NCBI GenBank assembly: GCA_932182025.1
Contig: CAKNXK010000021.1
Location: 1-17,870, forward strand
Source of the DNA: an uncultured Candidatus Melainabacteria bacterium
GTDB lineage: Bacteria > Cyanobacteriota > Vampirovibrionia > Gastranaerophilales > Gastranaerophilaceae
DNA: 17,870 bases
Reading direction: 5' to 3'
Numbering within the stretch: position 1 is the first letter of the stretch; the number at the start of each line of letters is the position of its first letter. Below the pieces are notes generated by a model. That model searched no databases and was not told where the DNA came from. It saw only the letters and a program-made list of their open reading frames with translations. Position numbers and translations under genes: made by a program. Shown here piece after piece: positions 13,789 to 17,870 of this stretch.

Positions 13789-14787
13789 TCATGCTGCACT
13801 ATTTTCTCTGGAACCTGAACATTGCCACCAGATATCAGCTGCTGCTCCTAATATAGCGCCTACTGTTATAATTGTTCTTGCTGCTTTTCCGTTGAATTTA
13901 ACTTTTTGTGATATATTTTTGCCGAAAATAGGGGCAATTGCTTTAGTTAAACCAAAAGCTAACCCACCTGCTGCAGTTGCACCTGCTGCTCCATAGACAC
14001 CTTTTTCAAGAACACTGGCGGTTCGACCTACATAACTGGCGATTTCTTTTCTGTTGTCTTTTGATGCCTTTTGGTCAATTTCTAACCCAAAACAGTGGCT
14101 TAAGGTTTGATCGACATATCTTGTGTGGTTTCCTTGTCTGAACCCTTTCATAAAACCATTCATAGTTGAACCGTCACCATATCTTTGGATATCGCTTCTT
14201 AAATCAGAAACTTCTCCGGTTTGTGCAGAAATTATATTTCCATAAATTTTTTCAATAATCTCTGTAGCTGCTGTCGCAGGATTTGTTTTTGCACCTCTTG
14301 CTTTCAGCTCATCATGATATGTATTATAAATATATGTTTTTAATTTGTCGAACTCTGCACAAATACCGTCTTGGTCACCTTCTCGTACTTTATCATACAG
14401 GTTTTGAACACCTTGTTGTACATCGCCGTTTGTTAAAATCTTTTGAATAAGAGCAGAATCAGTTTCTCTGTTAGCCCTTACTTCGTTATTAATTAAGGTT
14501 GAATGCATATCGCCGGCATGCTGAGCTTGAATCTGCTCTGCAGCACCCTGCATTTGGGTATAATAAAGCGGGTTATACATTCCCATCATTCCACCCATGC
14601 CCATCATTGGGTTCATGCCGGTTAAGCCGCTGCCCATTGTGCCCATTCCAAGCATAGGATTATTCATGCCCATCATTGACGGCATATAATTGTCATAAGA
14701 ACTGTAACTTCCTCCTGCACCGAGTCCGAAAGTTCCGAGTCCCATCGATGGATAACCTATTCCAGATATGCCAAGACCTAAAGCCAT
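13789..14787 (-). CDS. Gly/Met-rich orphan with glycine-zipper hydrophobic segments
   Basis: A 332-residue protein of no family I recognise. Residues 1-72 are low-complexity Gly/Met/Tyr/Ser (14 Met in residues 35-70, repeats like GMNNPMLGMGTMG and MMGMGGMMGM). Residues 80-250 are polar and helical, probably coiled. Residues 263-287 (GVYGAAGATAAGGLAFGLTKAI) form a Gly/Ala zipper-like hydrophobic segment, and 304-319 (RTIITVGAILGAAADIWW) a second. There is no signal peptide. The ATG at 14787 is chosen because GGAGG lies 5 bases upstream (complement of 14793-14797); a TTG at 14799 would overlap that site. The architecture suggests a membrane-inserting or self-assembling protein, which is inference. 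It stands alone. Confidence 0.7.
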   Translation of the reverse strand: MALGLGISGIGYPSMGLGTFGLGAGGSYSSYDNYMPSMMGMNNPMLGMGTMGSGLTGMNPMMGMGGMMGMYNPLYYTQMQGAAEQIQAQHAGDMHSTLINNEVRANRETDSALIQKILTNGDVQQGVQNLYDKVREGDQDGICAEFDKLKTYIYNTYHDELKARGAKTNPATAATEIIEKIYGNIISAQTGEVSDLRSDIQRYGDGSTMNGFMKGFRQGNHTRYVDQTLSHCFGLEIDQKASKDNRKEIASYVGRTASVLEKGVYGAAGATAAGGLAFGLTKAIAPIFGKNISQKVKFNGKAARTIITVGAILGAAADIWWQCSGSRENSAA

Positions 14788-14792
14788 AGCGA

Positions 14793-14797
14793 CCTCC
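14793..14797 (-). promoter_or_regulatory. Ribosome binding site that sets the start at 14787
   Basis: GGAGG on the minus strand, 5 bases before ATG 14787. It excludes the upstream TTG at 14799, which lies within it. Confidence 0.7.
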
Positions 14798-14945
14798 AAC
14801 CTTTAAATTAAATAAACCTTTTTAACCTTACACTTATATAAAGTTTTTCTATATTCTGAAATTGACTTTTTTTGTAATCTTCTTAATAAAACTTTACAAT
14901 AGTTAAGTTTGTATTTGTTGTATCATATAAAAAAAGGGGAGTTGA

Positions 14946-15671
14946 ATGAGAATAGAAGCTAAAAATCTCGTTAAAATATATGGCGACAGATATGTCGTTA
15001 ACGATAATTCGTTTTATATGGATAAAGGTGAAGTAGTTTGTCTTTTGGGACCGAATGGTGCGGGTAAAACGACTACATTCTATATGATTGTAGGGCTTGT
15101 TAAACCAAATTCCGGTCATGTATTTATTGACGGACAAGAAATTACGGATTGGCCAATGAATTTACGTGCAAAGGCGGGTATCGGTTATCTTCCTCAGGAG
15201 AACTCTATTTTTAGAAAGCTTACGGTTGAAGAGAATTTACAGCTTGTGCTTGAGATGAATGACAAGTTAACCGTTAATGAGAAAAAGGCTAAACTCGAAG
15301 AACTTTTGAACGAGTTTGGTGTGGAAAGATTAAGAAAATATCCTGCAATAGCTTTATCTGGCGGTGAAAGACGACGTGTAGAAATTGCAAGAGCGCTTGC
15401 GGCAAGTCCTGATTTTATGCTGCTTGATGAACCGTTTGCAGGTATTGACCCGATTGCTATCGGTGAGATTAAAGAAAATATTAGAAAGATATCGGAAGAT
15501 AAAGGATTGGGAGTGTTGATTACTGACCATAACCCTAAAGCAACTTTATCTATTACTGATAGAGCTTATGTAATATTCGACGGTAAAATTAAAATTCAGG
15601 GCAAGAGTGCTGATGTCGCAAACGACCCTGTTGCTAAAGAGTTTTACTTAGGAAAGGACTTCCAACTCTAA
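14946..15671 (+). CDS. lptB: LPS export ABC transporter ATPase
   Basis: A 241-residue ATPase that would power extraction of lipopolysaccharide from the inner membrane with an LptF/G permease. Motifs: Walker A GPNGAGKT (35-42), Q-loop YLPQE (81-85), signature LSGGERRRVEIARA (137-150), Walker B FMLLDEPF (157-164, E162) and H195 in LITDHN. FAGIDPI after Walker B is the LptB hallmark. GGGGAG lies 5 bases before the ATG. TATCAT at 14921-14926 is a possible -10, but I see no matching -35. The next gene starts 2 bases after the stop. Confidence 0.95.
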   Translation: MRIEAKNLVKIYGDRYVVNDNSFYMDKGEVVCLLGPNGAGKTTTFYMIVGLVKPNSGHVFIDGQEITDWPMNLRAKAGIGYLPQENSIFRKLTVEENLQLVLEMNDKLTVNEKKAKLEELLNEFGVERLRKYPAIALSGGERRRVEIARALAASPDFMLLDEPFAGIDPIAIGEIKENIRKISEDKGLGVLITDHNPKATLSITDRAYVIFDGKIKIQGKSADVANDPVAKEFYLGKDFQL

Positions 15672-15673
15672 TT

Positions 15674-16798
15674 ATGAAAAAAATTATTACCGTATATGAC
15701 AGATATATTTTTATGCAGGTGCTACAAACGACTATTGTTGCAATTTTATTGTTTACAATTGTTTGGATAGCTCCGGAAATGCTTTTGAACACGATTAAAA
15801 AAGTTCTTTCGCATGAAATGTCTGCTCAAACAGGTGCATTAGTTTTGTTTTACGAGCTTCCTAAAATCATGGGGAAAGCTTTTCCTGTTGGTTTGTTGTT
15901 GGGTTCACTGTTTACATTTGATAAATTGAGTAAAGATTCTGAGCTTACAATATTCAGAGCTGTAGGTATGTCTTTTTCAAGAATCCTAAGACCGTTATTG
16001 GTTTTAAGCTTTATTGTGACTTACTTATGTTTTGTAACTTATGATAAATGGATACCTTATTCTTGCCAAAAACTGCAGGATATTAAAGGCGGAAGAATGC
16101 TTACTCAGTATATTTACACTCAGAAAGATGAAAAGAACCATCCTGCAACAGCAGTTATTGTTTCAAAGTTTTTGAATGGAAAAATGTCTGATGTTATTGT
16201 AATGGACTTTTCACAGCAAGTGTTTGATGACTTGCATGGGTTAGAGAATATTATGGTTGCTGAAAATGGTAAAATGGGTAAAACAAAAGATGGCACACCT
16301 TGTTGGGAGCTTTCTGATATTACCTCTTATGTAATTGATGAGGAAGGGATTTTTAAATCTGTTGATAAGATTGATTCTGTAAATATTCTTGAAGGTGAAG
16401 CAGCTGTTAATGCTTATACTATTATGATTAATTCTACTAAGCGTGACAGAGATATTAATAATAAAGATTTACGACAGTATGTTAAACTTTTAAAACAAGA
16501 ACGTCTGGATGAAGATTACAGGTTAATGCTTAATAAATACTTGCAAAGATTTTTCCATCCGTTTGTTTGCGTTCTGTTAGCGATAATGGGTTGTTTGTTG
16601 GGATTTTCCAAACCAAGAGAACAGCGTTTAATCGGTTTTACAATTGCAATCGGTTGTATATTTGTTTATTATATAACACTGCCTTTCTTTGATTTGCTTG
16701 CAGAAAAAGGCGTTTTACATCCGTTTATTACAGCATCGTTTCCGCCTTTAGCGTTTTTAGCGGCAATTATAGCTTTTTACAAGTCGAGGGATTTATAA
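15674..16798 (+). CDS. LptF/LptG-type permease (YjgP/YjgQ family)
   Basis: A 374-residue inner-membrane permease partner of LptB. The layout is the family's: three N-terminal membrane helices (about 15-33, 54-81, 101-121), a large periplasmic beta-jellyroll domain (about 125-270), and three C-terminal helices (293-311, 319-340, 351-369). FRAVGMSFSRILRPLL (94-109) is the conserved coupling-helix region that meets LptB. Only one permease gene is linked here, whereas proteobacteria use two (LptF and LptG); the second may be elsewhere or the protein may act as a homodimer. Whether it is F or G cannot be told from sequence alone. The stop is one base before the next ATG. Confidence 0.93.
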   Translation: MKKIITVYDRYIFMQVLQTTIVAILLFTIVWIAPEMLLNTIKKVLSHEMSAQTGALVLFYELPKIMGKAFPVGLLLGSLFTFDKLSKDSELTIFRAVGMSFSRILRPLLVLSFIVTYLCFVTYDKWIPYSCQKLQDIKGGRMLTQYIYTQKDEKNHPATAVIVSKFLNGKMSDVIVMDFSQQVFDDLHGLENIMVAENGKMGKTKDGTPCWELSDITSYVIDEEGIFKSVDKIDSVNILEGEAAVNAYTIMINSTKRDRDINNKDLRQYVKLLKQERLDEDYRLMLNKYLQRFFHPFVCVLLAIMGCLLGFSKPREQRLIGFTIAIGCIFVYYITLPFFDLLAEKGVLHPFITASFPPLAFLAAIIAFYKSRDL

Positions 16799-16799
16799 T

Positions 16800-17612
16800 A
16801 TGAAGAAAATTTTGTTGGTTTTGACAATGTTGTTATCTGTAAGTGCTGTTTTTGCAGCTCCAATTGATGTGACTTATGATGATGGTATTTATCATATTGT
16901 TTTAAGTGGAGATAAAATTAAGAAAAAAATTCAGTTTGTATCTTCGCCTAATCTGATTACTAACAGGGAAGCTCATAATACAGGGGATTCTTTGTTAACA
17001 ATAAATGCGGGCTTTTTTGATCCTAATAACGAAAAAACTATTTCTTATATTGTGAATGATTCTCAAACGATAGAAGACCCTTTGTTTAATGAAAATATTA
17101 ACCTCAATCCAGTTTTGAGACAAAATTTGCAAAAGATTTTAAAAAGATCAGAGTTTAGAGTGCTGGATTGTGATAGCAAGCTAAAATATGAAATAGCGCC
17201 ACATGATGCAAAAGTCGACTTTATGTGTTCTATTGTAACATCTGCTCAAGGCGGACCACAATTGCTTCCTAAATTAAGACTTGAAGAAGAGTTTTTTATT
17301 GTAAAAGATGTTGAAGGTAATATTATTAGAGAATCAGCCTCTGTTTTGCATAAGGTTCCAAGGACATTAATCGGGATTAAATCATTGCCAAAAGGGCAGC
17401 AAGAGGTTCATATTTTTATTGTCACGAATGAACATCCTATGACTATATATGAAGCACGTGATTTATGCGCAAGCCACGGTTTAGATAGTGCAATGGCTTT
17501 TGATGGTGGAAGCTCGACTTCTTTGGATTACAAAAAAATCCATGTTGTTTCAACTCAAGAGTCTGGCGATACAGGACGAGCACTAAAATCATTTATGATT
17601 ATCAAAAAATAG
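16800..17612 (+). CDS. Secreted phosphodiester glycosidase (NAGPA) family protein
   Basis: A 270-residue protein with a signal peptide (about residues 1-19, MKKILLVLTMLLSVSAVFA). Family motifs of the N-acetylglucosamine-1-phosphodiester alpha-N-acetylglucosaminidase group are seen in order: INAGFFDP (68-75), QGGPQLL (150-156), PRTLIGIK (187-194) and the hallmark MAFDGGSSTSL (232-242). The family removes sugars from phosphodiesters or acts on exopolysaccharide. It probably lies in the periplasm or outside. It follows the permease by one base, so it belongs to the lpt operon; an envelope-glycan role is inferred from that. GAGGG lies about 10 bases before the ATG. No terminator follows; the convergent flagellin stop is only 4 bases away. 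Confidence 0.88.
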   Translation: MKKILLVLTMLLSVSAVFAAPIDVTYDDGIYHIVLSGDKIKKKIQFVSSPNLITNREAHNTGDSLLTINAGFFDPNNEKTISYIVNDSQTIEDPLFNENINLNPVLRQNLQKILKRSEFRVLDCDSKLKYEIAPHDAKVDFMCSIVTSAQGGPQLLPKLRLEEEFFIVKDVEGNIIRESASVLHKVPRTLIGIKSLPKGQQEVHIFIVTNEHPMTIYEARDLCASHGLDSAMAFDGGSSTSLDYKKIHVVSTQESGDTGRALKSFMIIKK

Positions 17613-17616
17613 TATT

Positions 17617-17870
17617 TTATAATAATTGTAATGCCAGTGCAGGAGTTTGGTTAGCAGTTGCTAATAGACTTGCGCTTGCTTGCTGCAAGATTTGCTGCTT
17701 GATATACTCTGATGACACCTCTGCAATATCAGCGTCTTTTAAAGTCGAACGTGAAGAGGTCAGATTTTCATAATGTGTTGAAATTTTGCTTAAAGCAGAC
17801 TCGAGTCTGTTTTGAGATGCGCCCAGATTGGTTTGTTTTGCACTTATTAAACTAATGGCGTTATCAATAA
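17617..17870 (-). CDS. Flagellin C-terminal region (gene runs off the window)
   Basis: The last 83 codons plus stop on the minus strand. The frame reads LGASQNRLESALSKISTHYE, then LTSSRSTLKDADIAEVSSEYIKQQIL, and ends QASASLLATANQTPALALQLL. This matches the flagellin C-terminal D0/D1 domain (LGA-QNRLES, DADIAE, Q-ASASLLA-AN, ending L-LL). It would be part of the filament and exported by the flagellar type III system. The N-terminal and variable domains lie beyond 17870. It is convergent with, and 4 bases from, the glycosidase-family gene. Confidence 0.93.
   Translation of the reverse strand, partial: IDNAISLISAKQTNLGASQNRLESALSKISTHYENLTSSRSTLKDADIAEVSSEYIKQQILQQASASLLATANQTPALALQLL

Overview
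The window looks like chromosome from an AT-rich, double-membraned, flagellated anaerobe. The best guess is a gut member of the non-photosynthetic cyanobacterial sister group (Gastranaerophilales / 'Melainabacteria', Vampirovibrionia). This is inferred from low GC, LPS-export genes, a flagellin C-terminus, two radical SAM enzymes, a cyanobacterial-style short ribosomal protein S1 and several lineage-specific-looking proteins. No marker here proves it. There are no mobile elements, CRISPR arrays or insertion sequences, and genes are tightly packed with no gene-free stretch over 300 bases.

Layout. Positions 1-2130 hold a secreted matrixin-like protein with two altered zinc ligands, an Hsp20 chaperone and a folded, unassigned RNA region that ends in a terminator. 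Positions 2224-4929 hold a small XRE regulator, the rbfA-truB pair (ribosome and tRNA maturation) and a four-domain S1 protein, with clear promoters before rbfA and rpsA and a strong terminator after rpsA. Positions 4993-8092 hold a translationally coupled pair: a 674-residue protein of unknown function and a predicted metal-dependent hydrolase with a proline-rich linker and a C-terminal membrane anchor. The two share an unusual N-terminal sequence motif.

On the minus strand, 8072-9269 carries a small radical SAM protein overlapping maf. rpsT (9423-9689, plus) has its own promoter and a hairpin leader. A minus-strand operon (12485 down to 9723) pairs a sugar-type MFS/GPH transporter with a B12-binding-domain radical SAM enzyme. 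Positions 12604-13569 (plus) encode an orphan protein, followed by tRNA-Gln(UUG) on the minus strand with promoter and terminator, and a minus-strand Gly/Met-rich orphan with glycine-zipper hydrophobic segments.

Positions 14946-17612 form a tight operon: lptB, an LptF/LptG-type permease and a secreted phosphodiester-glycosidase-family protein. This suggests LPS or outer-envelope polymer export with a linked envelope hydrolase. The window ends in the C-terminus of a flagellin gene on the minus strand.

The most unusual items are the zinc-ligand-depleted matrixin, the coupled orphan/tail-anchored hydrolase pair with its shared N-terminal motif, the Gly/Met-rich membrane-segment protein, the folded RNA after hsp20, and the perfect palindrome abutting the first promoter.
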